Below are positions 36,653-45,353 of a DNA stretch of 64,000 nt, piece after piece; positions within the stretch are counted from its first letter, which is position 1; each line of letters starts with the position of its first letter. The DNA comes from Sedimentitalea nanhaiensis DSM 24252. GTDB taxonomy: Bacteria > Pseudomonadota > Alphaproteobacteria > Rhodobacterales > Rhodobacteraceae. The stretch is from the NCBI RefSeq assembly GCF_000473225.1, contig NZ_KI421509.1, forward strand, positions 1,835,917 to 1,899,916, given 5' to 3'. The position numbers and the translations under genes were made by a program. The notes below the pieces were generated by a model, which saw nothing but the letters and a program-made list of their open reading frames with translations, was not told where the DNA came from and ran no database searches.

Positions 36653-38590
36653 ATGCGCACATCTTCGATCCTCTATTCCATTCTCGGATTTGGCATGGGC
36701 GCCGTGCTGTGCGCGATTGCCGCGAGTTTCGCGGTTACCACGGTCGAGGAGAATTCAGAGATCGCCGTGCGCCGGGTGCTGGATCAGGCGCAATACGGCT
36801 GGTCAGAGGTCGAAGCCGACGGTCTGCAGGTGATTCTGACCGGCACCGCCCCGACCGAAGCCAAACGATTCGACGCGGTCAGCCAGGTCGGATCGGTTGT
36901 GGATTCCGCCCGGATTATCAACCAGATGGATGTCGCAGCGACCGCCGATCTGGCACCGCCGCGATTTTCGGCTGAAATCCTGCGCAACGACAGCGGCGTC
37001 TCGATCATCGGCCTGATCCCGACCGAAACCGACCGGGACCGGCTGGTCGCGCAACTGGTCCGGATCGCCGACCCTTTGCCCGTTACCGATCTGTTGGAAA
37101 CCGCGACCTATCCGGCACCGGATGGTTGGCAGGATGCCATGAGCTTTGCAATCACCGCCCTGTCCAAATTGCCGCGCTCGAAACTGTCGATCGGCGCCGG
37201 GCTGGTGCGGATCACCGCAATATCCGACAGCGCCGAAGCCAAGGCCCGGCTTGAGGCGGAGCTGAACCGCGCCGCCCCTGCGGCCGTACGGATGTCAGTG
37301 GACATCGCCGCGCCACGCCCGGTGATCACGCCCTTCACCCTGCGTTTTCTCATCGATGAAGACGGCGCACGTTTCGACGCCTGTTCCGCAGATACCGAGG
37401 CCACGCGCAACCGCATCCTGAATGCCGCTTTCCGCGCCGGGCTGTCGGGCAATGACCAATGCATCCTCGGCATGGGCGTTCCCTCGCCACACTGGGGCAA
37501 AGCAGCTGAACTGTCGATTGCGGCCCTGGCCGATCTGGGCGGCGGTTCCGTGACCATATCCGACGCCGACATTACCCTGGCTGCCGCCCAGGGAACCGCC
37601 CCGGCAATTTTCGACAACGTCGTCGGCGAGCTGGAAACAGCATTGCCGGATGTGTTCGAATTGCACGCGGTGCTGCCGGATCCGGACAACAGGATCGACG
37701 CAGGGCCACCCGAATTTGTTGCCACGCTTAGCCCCGAAGGATTGGTGCAGCTGCGCGGACGGCTGAGCGACGAAACCATGCGCCAGGTCGCTGACAGCTA
37801 TGCCCGCGCGCGGTTCGGGTCTGACAGCGTCTATACCGCCACACGGCTGGTGGGCGGGCTGCCCAAGGACTGGTCGGTGCGGGTCCTGGCGGGTCTTGAG
37901 GCGCTGTCCCTGCTTGGCAACGGTGCGGTCATCGTATCGCCCGATCATATTCTGGTGCGCGGCGTCACCTCCCGCGAAGACGCGAGCGCCGAGGCGGCGG
38001 GTCTGTTGTCCGAGCGCCTGGGAGATGCGGAAACCTATGAGCTGGACATTACGTTCCAACCACCGCCGCCGCCGACCGATATTCCGCCCTCCCCCGAAGT
38101 TTGCGAGGCCGGGCTGGCCGAAATCCAGCAACGCCAGAAGATCATGTTTGAACCGGGGTCTGCCACGATTGACGAAAGTTCGCGCGCCGTGATGGACGAC
38201 ATTGCCGACCTGCTGGATCGCTGCGGTGAAATCCGGCTGGAGATCCAGGGCCATACCGACAGCCAGGGCCGTGAAACCATGAACATGCAACTCAGCCAGT
38301 CGCGTGCGCAATCGGTCCTGAACGAGTTGCGGGCGCGGCGGGTTCTGACCGGAACCTATGCCGCGGTCGGCTATGGCGAAACCCAGCCCATCGCCAGCAA
38401 CAAAACCGAAGAGGGTCGGGAAGAGAACCGCCGGATCGACTTTCGTTGGATCCGTCCGGTGCCAATTCCCGAAGAGACCAAGACATTGGAATCCCTGTCT
38501 GCCGATTCCCCCGAAGACATGATACAGGACGCCGAGTCCGAAGCCTCGGACGCCGCCAATGCGCAAGGATCAGAAAATGAACAGAACTGA
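36653..38590 (+). CDS. OmpA-family protein with BON-like domains
   Basis: A 645-residue envelope protein. An N-terminal hydrophobic segment (residues 5-28) is a signal or anchor. Several BON-like alpha/beta repeats fill residues 35-470 (for example VILTGTAPTEAKRFDAVSQV and VQLRGRLSDETMRQVADSYA), then a Pro-rich linker (PPPPPTDIPP) and a C-terminal OmpA peptidoglycan-binding domain (about 490-605) with IQGHTDSQGRETMN and LSQSRAQSVLNEL. The acidic tail is Ser/Asp/Glu-rich. It probably tethers the envelope to the cell wall. The downstream coiled-coil gene overlaps by 14 bases. Confidence 0.88.
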   Translation: MRTSSILYSILGFGMGAVLCAIAASFAVTTVEENSEIAVRRVLDQAQYGWSEVEADGLQVILTGTAPTEAKRFDAVSQVGSVVDSARIINQMDVAATADLAPPRFSAEILRNDSGVSIIGLIPTETDRDRLVAQLVRIADPLPVTDLLETATYPAPDGWQDAMSFAITALSKLPRSKLSIGAGLVRITAISDSAEAKARLEAELNRAAPAAVRMSVDIAAPRPVITPFTLRFLIDEDGARFDACSADTEATRNRILNAAFRAGLSGNDQCILGMGVPSPHWGKAAELSIAALADLGGGSVTISDADITLAAAQGTAPAIFDNVVGELETALPDVFELHAVLPDPDNRIDAGPPEFVATLSPEGLVQLRGRLSDETMRQVADSYARARFGSDSVYTATRLVGGLPKDWSVRVLAGLEALSLLGNGAVIVSPDHILVRGVTSREDASAEAAGLLSERLGDAETYELDITFQPPPPPTDIPPSPEVCEAGLAEIQQRQKIMFEPGSATIDESSRAVMDDIADLLDRCGEIRLEIQGHTDSQGRETMNMQLSQSRAQSVLNELRARRVLTGTYAAVGYGETQPIASNKTEEGREENRRIDFRWIRPVPIPEETKTLESLSADSPEDMIQDAESEASDAANAQGSENEQN

Positions 38591-38909
38591 GTTCATCATC
38601 GCAACCGCTGTTATCCTGTTCGTCGCCTTTGCGACCGGCTGGTTCGCGAACTGGCTGGTGCACCGTTTCACCCGCGTCAAACAGAGCGATGTCGCCGATC
38701 TGGACCGCATGAGTCAGGAACTGCACGAAGCCGAGGAAACCCGCGATCAGGCGATCACCTATCTGCAACAGCGCGAAGCAGAGTTGACCAACCAGCTGAG
38801 CCAAACCGAGGCGGAACTGCGTGCGACGATGGATGGCCTGCGCGACGCCCGGCAGGAATCGGACGAGCTGCGCGCTTATGTCGATCGCATGAAGGCAGGT
38901 CAGACCTAA
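38577..38909 (+). CDS. Single-span membrane protein with coiled coil
   Basis: A 110-residue protein: one TM (residues 6-24, IIATAVILFVAFATGWFANW) and then a long heptad-patterned helix rich in Glu, Gln, Asp and Leu up to residue 105. Function unknown. The start at 38577 lies within the end of the OmpA-family gene, so the two are coupled and may act together at the envelope. The 3' end overlaps the convergent moaE by four bases. Confidence 0.78.
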   Translation: MNRTEFIIATAVILFVAFATGWFANWLVHRFTRVKQSDVADLDRMSQELHEAEETRDQAITYLQQREAELTNQLSQTEAELRATMDGLRDARQESDELRAYVDRMKAGQT

Positions 38910-39355
38910 AGCTCCGGCGACCAGCGATCCAGGGCGGCCTCGTCCTCGTCCCGTGCGGCAACCCATTCGGCCCCATCCGCGGTGATTTCCTTTTTCCAGA
39001 ACGGAGCGCGGGACTTCAGATAGTCCATGAGGAAATCCGCGGCCTCGAACGCGGCCTTGCGGTGACGCGACGCGGTGGCCACCATCATGATCTGCTCGCC
39101 CGGTATCAGCCGTCCGTGTCGATGTATCACCAACACATCGCCTAATTGCCACCGCTCCTGTGCGCGGGTTGCGATCTGGGCCAGCGCCGCTTCGGTCATG
39201 CCGGGGTAATGCTCGATCTCCATGGCCGTCAGATTGCCGCTGTCTGAGTTGCGCACAACGCCGGTAAAAGTCACGATGGCTCCCGTGCCCGGGGCTCCGA
39301 AACCGCGCATCTCGTCAGCCACGTCAAAGGGCGCCTCCTGCACTTTGACCCGCAT
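38906..39355 (-). CDS. moaE: Molybdopterin synthase catalytic subunit
   Basis: A 149-residue subunit that transfers sulfur from MoaD thiocarboxylate to cyclic pyranopterin. GAIVTFTGVVRNSDSG, MEIEHYPGMTEAAL, VIHRHGRLIPGE and FLMDYLKSRAPFWKKE (catalytic Lys) are all present. It is 3 bases after moaD. Confidence 0.95.
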   Translation of the reverse strand: MRVKVQEAPFDVADEMRGFGAPGTGAIVTFTGVVRNSDSGNLTAMEIEHYPGMTEAALAQIATRAQERWQLGDVLVIHRHGRLIPGEQIMMVATASRHRKAAFEAADFLMDYLKSRAPFWKKEITADGAEWVAARDEDEAALDRWSPEL

Positions 39356-39358
39356 CGC

Positions 39359-39604
39359 CTAGCCTCCGGTCATCGGCGGGAAGAACGCCACCTCGCGCAC
39401 ACCGGCCAAGGGTGCATCGAACGCGCCCAATTCCTGATCCAGCGCGACGCGCAGGGCGGACAGATCGGCAAAGGCGGCGGCATAGCGGTCTTCGCGGCTG
39501 CGCAGCTCGTCCACCAGATCCGCCACTGTGGCCGCCTGGGTCTCGATCCGTTCGCGCGGCATACCGATCCGCTCGCGGACCCAGGCAAAATACAGCACAT
39601 CCAT
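39359..39604 (-). CDS. moaD: Molybdopterin synthase sulfur carrier subunit
   Basis: An 81-residue ubiquitin-like protein ending in the essential Gly-Gly (FFPPMTGG), whose C terminus is thiocarboxylated. VLYFAWVRERIG starts the fold. The frame is open upstream to 39715, but the ATG at 39604 coincides with the pgsA stop and gives the family length. Confidence 0.93.
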   Translation of the reverse strand: MDVLYFAWVRERIGMPRERIETQAATVADLVDELRSREDRYAAAFADLSALRVALDQELGAFDAPLAGVREVAFFPPMTGG

Positions 39605-40269
39605 CAGCGCACCTCTTTCAGAAATGGCAGGGCCTTGCGAAAATAGTCCCAGCCGGTGATCATCGTCAACGCCGCCGCCAGCCACAACAGCCACAGCCCG
39701 ATGCGCCCGGTCCAATCCATGCCGATCATCTTCCAGTGCAGCCCATACAGGTCCTCGACTTCGCCGGACAGGATCTGATTGACCAGCTGCGGATCCATCC
39801 CCCAGGCCGACATGCCCAGGTAATGCTCAAATATCCCCTGTGCGAACAACACCGAGATGGCGGTCATCTGGGCGGTGGTCTTCCACTTTGCCAGCGGTGT
39901 CACCTTCAGAGTGCCCGCCGTGGCCCCCAGATATTCCCGCAGGCCCGACACGAACACCTCGCGGAACAGGATGAACGTCGCCGGAAGCACCAGCCAGGGC
40001 GACATCGACGAATAGCCGACGATCACCATCAGGGCGATGATCACCATCGCCTTGTCCGCAATCGGGTCCAGCATCGCGCCCAGCTTGGTTTCCTGTTTCC
40101 AGGCCCGCGCCAGATATCCGTCGATCCAGTCCGTGACCGATGCGGACACAAACAACAGCAACGCGAACCAGTCCGCATAGGGGCGGTGCAGGAACAGGAA
40201 CGCCAACGCCAAACCCGGAGCGGCCACCAGGCGCAGGACAGTCAGTATATTGGGCAAAGTCCACTTCAT
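39604..40269 (-). CDS. pgsA: CDP-diacylglycerol--glycerol-3-phosphate 3-phosphatidyltransferase
   Basis: A 221-residue inner-membrane enzyme forming phosphatidylglycerol phosphate. The CDP-alcohol phosphotransferase motif D-G-x2-A-R-x8-G-x3-D-x3-D is seen as DGYLAR...GAMLDPIADK (about residues 50-72). N-terminal LPNILTVLRLVAAP is typical. Its stop overlaps the moaD start by one base; a pgsA-moaD-moaE string is common in Rhodobacterales. Confidence 0.94.
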   Translation of the reverse strand: MKWTLPNILTVLRLVAAPGLALAFLFLHRPYADWFALLLFVSASVTDWIDGYLARAWKQETKLGAMLDPIADKAMVIIALMVIVGYSSMSPWLVLPATFILFREVFVSGLREYLGATAGTLKVTPLAKWKTTAQMTAISVLFAQGIFEHYLGMSAWGMDPQLVNQILSGEVEDLYGLHWKMIGMDWTGRIGLWLLWLAAALTMITGWDYFRKALPFLKEVR

Positions 40270-40369
40270 GTGCGGACCCTACATCGCAGGTTTGGAACAT
40301 AAAAGCGTATGTTGATGTGCGCAGGCAGTTGCGCGCCGAGGCTGCACCGGGGCCACACAGGGCTGCGTC

Positions 40370-42238
40370 TCAGCTGCGGTCGTGGAAATAGTCATAGATC
40401 GCTTCGGCCAGCGTACCGGAAATACCGTCCACCGCCTTCAGATCCGCCAGATTGGCACGGCTGACCGCCTTGGCCGAACCGAAATGCGCCAACAGGGCCC
40501 GCTTACGGGTCGCTCCGACGCCGGGCACATCATCCAGCGGTGTGGCACCGATCGCCTTGGAGCGTTTGGCGCGGTGCGTGCCGATGGCAAAGCGGTGCGC
40601 CTCATCGCGCAGACGCTGCACGAAATAGAGCACGGGATCGTTGTGCCGCAAGGCGAACGGCCGCTGACCGATGCGGTGGAACTCTTCTTTGCCCGCATCG
40701 CGGTCCACCCCCTTGGCAACGCCGACCATGGCAATGTCGGAAACACCGTGCGTGCGCATGATTTCGGCAACGGCGCTGACCTGCCCCGCGCCGCCGTCGA
40801 TCAGCAACAGGTCGGGCCACTGTCCTTTGACGCGGTCCGGGTCCTCTTTGATCAGGCGGGAAAAGCGGCGGTTTAGAACCTCTTTCATCATGCCGAAATC
40901 GTCGCCGGGCACCAGATCGTCGCCCCGGATGTTGAATTTGCGATAGCTGTTCCTGATCAGGCCCTCGGGTCCGGCCACGATCATCGCGCCAACCGCGTTG
41001 GTGCCCTGAATGTGGCTGTTGTCGTAAACCTCGATCCGCTGCGGTGGCGCATCCAGTTGAAACGCCTCGGCCAGGCCGCGCAACAATTTGCCCTGGGTCG
41101 CGGTTTCGGACATCTTGCGCGCCAGGGATTCACGTGCATTGCGCAACGCACCCGAGATCAGCTCGGCCTTTTCGCCCCGCTGCGGCACCAGGATCTCGAC
41201 CCGGTGCCCCGCCTTTTCGCCCAACGCCTCGCTCATCAGATCGACGTTTTCGATGCCGTCGGACAGGATCAGCTGTCGGGGCGGTTGCTTGTTGTCGTAA
41301 AACTGTCCCAAAAACGCCTCCATCGCCTCTGCGGCGGAAACGTCCGGCCCGACGCGTGGATAGAAATCGCGGTTGCCCCAGTTCTGATTGGCGCGGATGA
41401 AAAACACCTGAACGCAGGCCTGCCCGCCCTCCATGTACAGCGCGATCACGTCGGCTTCGGCGACGCCACGCGGGTTGATGCCCTGGCTGGTCTGCACCTG
41501 CGTCAGGGCACGGATCCGGTCGCGCAAACCGGCGGCGCGTTCGAATTCCATCGCGTCGGAGGCGGCGGCCATCTGCCCGGCCAGCTCCTCTTGCACCCGG
41601 GTTGAGCGCCCGGACAGGAAAAGCTCGGCATCCCGTACGCTTTCGGCGTACTCCTCGGGGGTGACAAGGCCCACGCAGGGGGCTGAACACCGCTTGATCT
41701 GATACAGCAGGCAAGGCCGCGTGCGACTTTCGAACATCGCGTCCGAACAGTTGCGCAACAGGAACGCCTTTTGCAACTGGTTCAGCGTCCGGTTGACGGC
41801 GCTCGCATTGGCGAACGGCCCGAAATACGTGCCCTTCTGTTTCCTGGCGCCGCGATGTTTTCCGATTCGTGCAAAGGCGTGATCCTTGGCCACCAGGATA
41901 TTGGGAAAACTTTTGTCATCGCGCAGCAGCACGTTGTACTTGGGTTTGAGCTGCTTGATCAGGTTCTGTTCCAGCAACAGCGCCTCGGTCTCGGTGCGCG
42001 TCGTCAGAAACATCATCCGGGTGGTTTCGCTGATCATTCGGGCAATCCGCCCGGTGTGACCGGTGGGACGGGCATAACTGGACACCCGCGCACGCAGGTT
42101 ACGGGCCTTGCCGACATACAGAACCCGGCTCTCGCTATCCAGCATCCGGTAAACACCGGGCGAGCTATCCAATGTCCTGAGATAGCCCTGGATACAGTCA
42201 TGTCCACTCAGGACCGGTTCGGGCTCTTGGTCTGTCAT
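40370..42238 (-). CDS. uvrC: Excinuclease ABC subunit C
   Basis: A 622-residue nucleotide-excision repair nuclease. The GIY-YIG domain appears as [26 protein letters not shown]; next are a Cys-rich segment ([15 protein letters not shown]), the UVR domain ([18 protein letters not shown]), the RNase H-like domain with [19 protein letters not shown] and [13 protein letters not shown], and C-terminal helix-hairpin-helix repeats ([20 protein letters not shown]). A TTAA-N7-TTAA site lies immediately upstream of the start codon. No LexA-type GAAC-N7-GAAC box is seen. Confidence 0.95.
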   Translation of the reverse strand: MTDQEPEPVLSGHDCIQGYLRTLDSSPGVYRMLDSESRVLYVGKARNLRARVSSYARPTGHTGRIARMISETTRMMFLTTRTETEALLLEQNLIKQLKPKYNVLLRDDKSFPNILVAKDHAFARIGKHRGARKQKGTYFGPFANASAVNRTLNQLQKAFLLRNCSDAMFESRTRPCLLYQIKRCSAPCVGLVTPEEYAESVRDAELFLSGRSTRVQEELAGQMAAASDAMEFERAAGLRDRIRALTQVQTSQGINPRGVAEADVIALYMEGGQACVQVFFIRANQNWGNRDFYPRVGPDVSAAEAMEAFLGQFYDNKQPPRQLILSDGIENVDLMSEALGEKAGHRVEILVPQRGEKAELISGALRNARESLARKMSETATQGKLLRGLAEAFQLDAPPQRIEVYDNSHIQGTNAVGAMIVAGPEGLIRNSYRKFNIRGDDLVPGDDFGMMKEVLNRRFSRLIKEDPDRVKGQWPDLLLIDGGAGQVSAVAEIMRTHGVSDIAMVGVAKGVDRDAGKEEFHRIGQRPFALRHNDPVLYFVQRLRDEAHRFAIGTHRAKRSKAIGATPLDDVPGVGATRKRALLAHFGSAKAVSRANLADLKAVDGISGTLAEAIYDYFHDRS

Positions 42239-42242
42239 GCGG

Positions 42243-42257
42243 TTAACAAATGGTTAA
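42243..42257. promoter_or_regulatory. CtrA-type binding site TTAA-N7-TTAA
   Basis: TTAACAAATGGTTAA is an exact match to the alphaproteobacterial CtrA consensus (two TTAA half-sites seven bases apart). It lies 4-19 bases upstream of the uvrC ATG on that gene's coding strand. Whether CtrA binds here is inference; the position would suit repression. Confidence 0.5.
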
Positions 42258-42326
42258 CATGTGATTCTCAACCTATGGCTGCACTCTTGAAGGGTTAGTT
42301 TCAAGCGTAAACAAATCCACGGATCT

Positions 42327-42335
42327 TGTGGATAA
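42327..42335 (-). promoter_or_regulatory. DnaA-box sequence
   Basis: TGTGGATAA on the plus strand is the exact complement of the strong DnaA box TTATCCACA. A single perfect copy sits in an AT-rich region; only degenerate further copies are visible, so an origin is not established. Confidence 0.45.
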
Positions 42336-42427
42336 GTCTGAAGATATCTTCGGGGGTTTCGGAAATTTCCCTTAGTTTTGGCTGATTTCGCCGATTTGCC
42401 CATTTTTTAAGCACATTCTCAAGCCGC

Positions 42428-42477
42428 TGAAAACTAACGATTTATTTGTTTGAATGCCGCAAGTTTATGAAAACTAA
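42428..42477 (+). repeat. Direct repeat TGAAAACTAA, 40 bp apart
   Basis: TGAAAACTAA occurs at 42428-42437 and 42468-42477, exactly 40 bp (about four helical turns) apart. Related words in the opposite orientation, TTAGTTTC (42295-42302) and TTAGTTTT (42372-42379), make four copies within 190 bp. Such spacing suggests a protein-binding array. Confidence 0.5.
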
Positions 42478-42542
42478 GACATTTTCGTAACGCTTTGGTA
42501 ACAGATCTGTCACCGGTGCAAAACTTGACCCGACGGCACCTC

Positions 42543-43322
42543 TTATTCGCTTCCCTGAACATCCGGCGTACGCCATCCGAGGTGTTGCCCGCCATCGACG
42601 CACAGCAGCTGTCCGGTGACCGCGGGCGCGTCCAGAAAGTAGCCCAGGGCGGCCGTCACATCCGCTGGATTGGCTCCTCTTGCGAGGATTGTCGTGGCCC
42701 GCTGCGCGGCAAAATGCTGTTCTGTTTGCCGCGCGCCGCGCAGGGTCGGGCCAGGGCCGATGGCGTTGACACGGATAGCCGGAGCCAGAGCACGGGCCGT
42801 GGTCTGGGTCAGCGTCCACAGTCCCATCTTTGCAAGCGTATAGGTCATGAACTCCGGTGTCAGCTTGCGCACCCGCTGATCGATCATGTTGACGATCAGA
42901 CCGGATGCGACCGGCTCGCCCATACTGTCGACTGTCGGCTCCAGCCCCTGGTCCGCCATCGCCTGGGTCAGCAGGAACGGCGCCCGCAGGTTGCTGTCCA
43001 TATGCCGATCCCAGTTGCGCCGGGTGGCGCTGTGAATCGTGTCATATTCAAAGATCGAGGCATTGTTGATCAGACATGTGATCGGCCCGTCCAGCGCCGC
43101 ACGGGCGGCTGGAAACAGCGCTGCCGTCTGGTCTTCGTCCAGCAGATCGGCCTGCAGCACCTCGGCGCGCCGCCCCATCGCGCGGATCTCGTCGGCCACC
43201 TGGAGCGCCTCGTTGCGCGAACTCGCGAAATGTAGGGCAACGTCATGTCCACGCGCCGCCAGATACAACGCCATGGCGCGCCCCAAACGTTTGCCCGCAC
43301 CGGTCACAAGGCTGCGTGTCAT
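42543..43322 (-). CDS. SDR-family oxidoreductase, pteridine reductase/FolM-like
   Basis: A 259-residue short-chain dehydrogenase. The nucleotide motif is TGAGKRLGRAMALYL, and the catalytic Tyr-x3-Lys is TYTLAKMGL, with LINNASIFEYD between. The GAGKRLGR start, IRVNAIGPGPTL and the C-terminal VDGGQHLGW resemble FolM/pteridine reductases that reduce dihydromonapterin or dihydrofolate; substrate is inferred. The ATG at 43322 is 17 bases after the antiporter stop, so the genes are probably cotranscribed. The open frame upstream to 43778 is antiporter DNA. Confidence 0.82.
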   Translation of the reverse strand: MTRSLVTGAGKRLGRAMALYLAARGHDVALHFASSRNEALQVADEIRAMGRRAEVLQADLLDEDQTAALFPAARAALDGPITCLINNASIFEYDTIHSATRRNWDRHMDSNLRAPFLLTQAMADQGLEPTVDSMGEPVASGLIVNMIDQRVRKLTPEFMTYTLAKMGLWTLTQTTARALAPAIRVNAIGPGPTLRGARQTEQHFAAQRATTILARGANPADVTAALGYFLDAPAVTGQLLCVDGGQHLGWRTPDVQGSE

Positions 43323-43339
43323 GGTCGGATTCTCCGCGG

Positions 43340-44284
43340 CTAGATCAGGATCACGACGACGTAGGCCGCATACAGCGCGGTCAGGACCACGCCCCAAATA
43401 CGGGTGATGTCGACCTTGAAGAACACAAACGGGAACAACAGCAACGACGCCGCCAGCATCACCCACAGATCGAAAGTCAGGAACGCCGGATCGACCGGAA
43501 TGTCGCCAAAAAAGGTTGCGATGCCGACGATGGCCAGCAGGTTGAACATATTCGACCCGATCACGTTGCCAAGGGCCACGTCCGCCTGCCGGCGCAAAGC
43601 CGCCATCACCGAGGTGGCCAGTTCCGGCAGCGATGTTCCCACCGCCACCAGGGTCAGCCCGATTACCGTGTCGCTGACCCCATAGGTCTGCGCAATCGCC
43701 GATGCGTTCTCGACCAGCAGATGCGCCCCCATGGGCAGCCCGATAAGGCCGACAATCAGATACAGCCCCACCCGCCAATAGGGCATGTCTGGATCGGCCT
43801 CTTCAATCTCGTCCAGATCCACGCATTCGCCGGCCTTGTGGTGCGAATGCGCGTCGCGCACCGCATCGATCAGCACAAGTGCAAGCAGCGCCAGCAGGAT
43901 CAACCCGGTGCCCAGCGTGAACGTGCCGCAAAAAGCAAGAACGATGAACACGACCGACGCCGCCAACATGAACAGATAGGACTTTCGGGTTTGGCATTCG
44001 CTGGTATGAATGGTCGCCAGCAGGGCCGGAATACCGAGCACCAGCAGAATGTTGGCGGTATTGCTACCGACCACGTTGCCCAGAGCGATACCCGGCGCGT
44101 TGTCCTTGATGGCGCTGATCGCAATCAACAATTCGGGTGCCGAGGTGCCAAAGGCGACGATTGTCAGGCTGACAATGAGCGCCGGAACCCCCAGCCGCAG
44201 GCTGAGGTTGACTGCACCGCGCACCAGGGCATCGCCAGCCAGCAGCAGGATCGTCAATCCCAACCCCGACATCAGCCATTCCAT
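43340..44284 (-). CDS. Calcium/sodium:cation antiporter (CaCA family, YrbG-like)
   Basis: A 314-residue inner-membrane exchanger with ten TMs and two inverted alpha-repeats: SLTIVAFGTSAPELLIAISA with GNVVGSNTANILLVLG in the first half, and GLTLVAVGTSLPELATSVMAA with GNVIGSNMFNLLAIVG in the second. The acidic residues that bind Ca/Na are intact. A His/Asp/Glu-rich cytosolic loop (HSHHKAGECVDLDEIEEADPD) separates them. The ATG at 44284 fits the family. Confidence 0.92.
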   Translation of the reverse strand: MEWLMSGLGLTILLLAGDALVRGAVNLSLRLGVPALIVSLTIVAFGTSAPELLIAISAIKDNAPGIALGNVVGSNTANILLVLGIPALLATIHTSECQTRKSYLFMLAASVVFIVLAFCGTFTLGTGLILLALLALVLIDAVRDAHSHHKAGECVDLDEIEEADPDMPYWRVGLYLIVGLIGLPMGAHLLVENASAIAQTYGVSDTVIGLTLVAVGTSLPELATSVMAALRRQADVALGNVIGSNMFNLLAIVGIATFFGDIPVDPAFLTFDLWVMLAASLLLFPFVFFKVDITRIWGVVLTALYAAYVVVILI

Positions 44285-44454
44285 CAGGTTCGCCCTCCGT
44301 GGCCACAGGCACAGGGCCCCTTGCCGATGCGATAGCGTCCGCAGGATGGGCATTTTACCGATGCCAAGCGCTTGGAGCCCGGCAGGCGCAATTTGCCGAA
44401 CATCGCCAGCACGGCCATGCCGATGAGGAACAATGAGACTATCTTGATGATCAC
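44284..44454 (-). CDS. Small membrane protein with a zinc-ribbon tail
   Basis: A 56-residue protein: one TM (IVSLFLIGMAVLAMFG) then a treble-clef-like metal site with CPSCGRY and GPCACGHGG. A GTG at 44452-44454 starts it just past the S49 peptidase stop; no nearer ATG fits. Its stop overlaps the antiporter start by one base, so it is coupled to both neighbours. Function unknown; the Cys pattern supports zinc binding. Confidence 0.7.
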   Translation of the reverse strand: MIIKIVSLFLIGMAVLAMFGKLRLPGSKRLASVKCPSCGRYRIGKGPCACGHGGRT

Positions 44455-44455
44455 G

Positions 44456-45253
44456 TCACAGGCCGAACCGCGCATAGGCCGCGCGTTCCTCGATGCCAGT
44501 GACAGCATCATCGGCCAATTGCGCACCGAACCGGCTTAGAAGCGGTCGACGCCGCGCGTATTGGCGGAATTGAACCTTGTCCCCGAACCGCTCCTGCATC
44601 TTGGGTTTCATGTGGCCAATTCCGTCGATCAGCCCCCTGTCGGCGGCGCGGCGCGCCAGCCAGAATTCGCCGGTGAACAGATCCTTGGTGGTGTCCAGCT
44701 TGTCGCCTCTGCGACTTTTGACATGGGCGATAAAATTGTCATGGATGTCCCCGAGGATCACCTTGAGCCGGGCCACGTCCTCTTCGTTTTCAGGACGGAA
44801 CGGGTCCAGCATCGATTTCGACTTGCCTGCCGTATAGACCCGCCGCTCGACCCCTTGACGCGCCAGGAACACATGGGCTCCAAAACCGGCCGAAATCACC
44901 CCGATCGAGCCGATCACCGAACTTTCGTCGGCCCATATTTCGTCCGCCGCCGCAGCCAGCCAATAACCGCCCGAGGCCGCCACGTCCTCGACGAAGGCCG
45001 TTACAGGCACCTTGGTTTCCTGGGACAGGCGCAGGATGCGGGCACCAATCAGCGAGGATTGCACCGGCGATCCGCCGGGCGAGTTGATTTCAAGGGCGAC
45101 CATGGCGGGCTTGCCGCGTTTGAATGCTTTTTCCAGCAGCGGTGCGATGGCGTGGTCGTTCAGGGCACCGCGCCCGGACATTCCAATGGCGCCGGTCAAC
45201 CGGACCACGGATACAAGGGGCGGGTTCTTCAGAAAGGGAATGCGCAGGTTCAT
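44456..45253 (-). CDS. S49-family signal peptide peptidase-like protease (SppA/SohB type)
   Basis: A 265-residue serine protease. PAMVALEINSPGGSPVQSS, the nucleophile Ser in VEDVAASGGYWLAAAADEI, SVIGSIGVISAGFG, and a Lys in YTAGKSKSMLDPF give the Ser/Lys dyad. No long N-terminal TM, so it may be cytosolic or peripheral, acting on signal-peptide remnants. The frame runs to 45304, but the ATG at 45253 fits the family start MNLRIPFLKNPP. Confidence 0.9.
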   Translation of the reverse strand: MNLRIPFLKNPPLVSVVRLTGAIGMSGRGALNDHAIAPLLEKAFKRGKPAMVALEINSPGGSPVQSSLIGARILRLSQETKVPVTAFVEDVAASGGYWLAAAADEIWADESSVIGSIGVISAGFGAHVFLARQGVERRVYTAGKSKSMLDPFRPENEEDVARLKVILGDIHDNFIAHVKSRRGDKLDTTKDLFTGEFWLARRAADRGLIDGIGHMKPKMQERFGDKVQFRQYARRRPLLSRFGAQLADDAVTGIEERAAYARFGL

Positions 45254-45353
45254 GACTGCCGATGTAGAACGCCGCCCCCCGACAAACAAGGCATCGCTCC
45301 GCACAGATCGGCGGTCAGCGATGAATTCACGCCACGTCTGGACAAAATTGCCA

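Larger units (their letters stand above)
42239..42542. other. AT-rich intergenic region with cell-cycle/replication-type motifs
   Basis: About 300 bases of unusually AT-rich, non-coding DNA between the uvrC start and the 3' end of the SDR gene. It contains a CtrA-type box, one GANTC site (42263-42267), a perfect DnaA-box sequence, four copies of a GAAA(A)CTAA word, the palindrome GGAAATTTCC (42361-42370), and paired GTAAC words near 42487-42502. No coding frame or RNA gene is convincing. Confidence 0.6.

Noticed and set aside
42239-42542. Calling this region the chromosomal origin oriC
   Set aside because: Only one perfect DnaA box is present and the genes usually flanking alphaproteobacterial origins are absent; kept as a motif cluster only.
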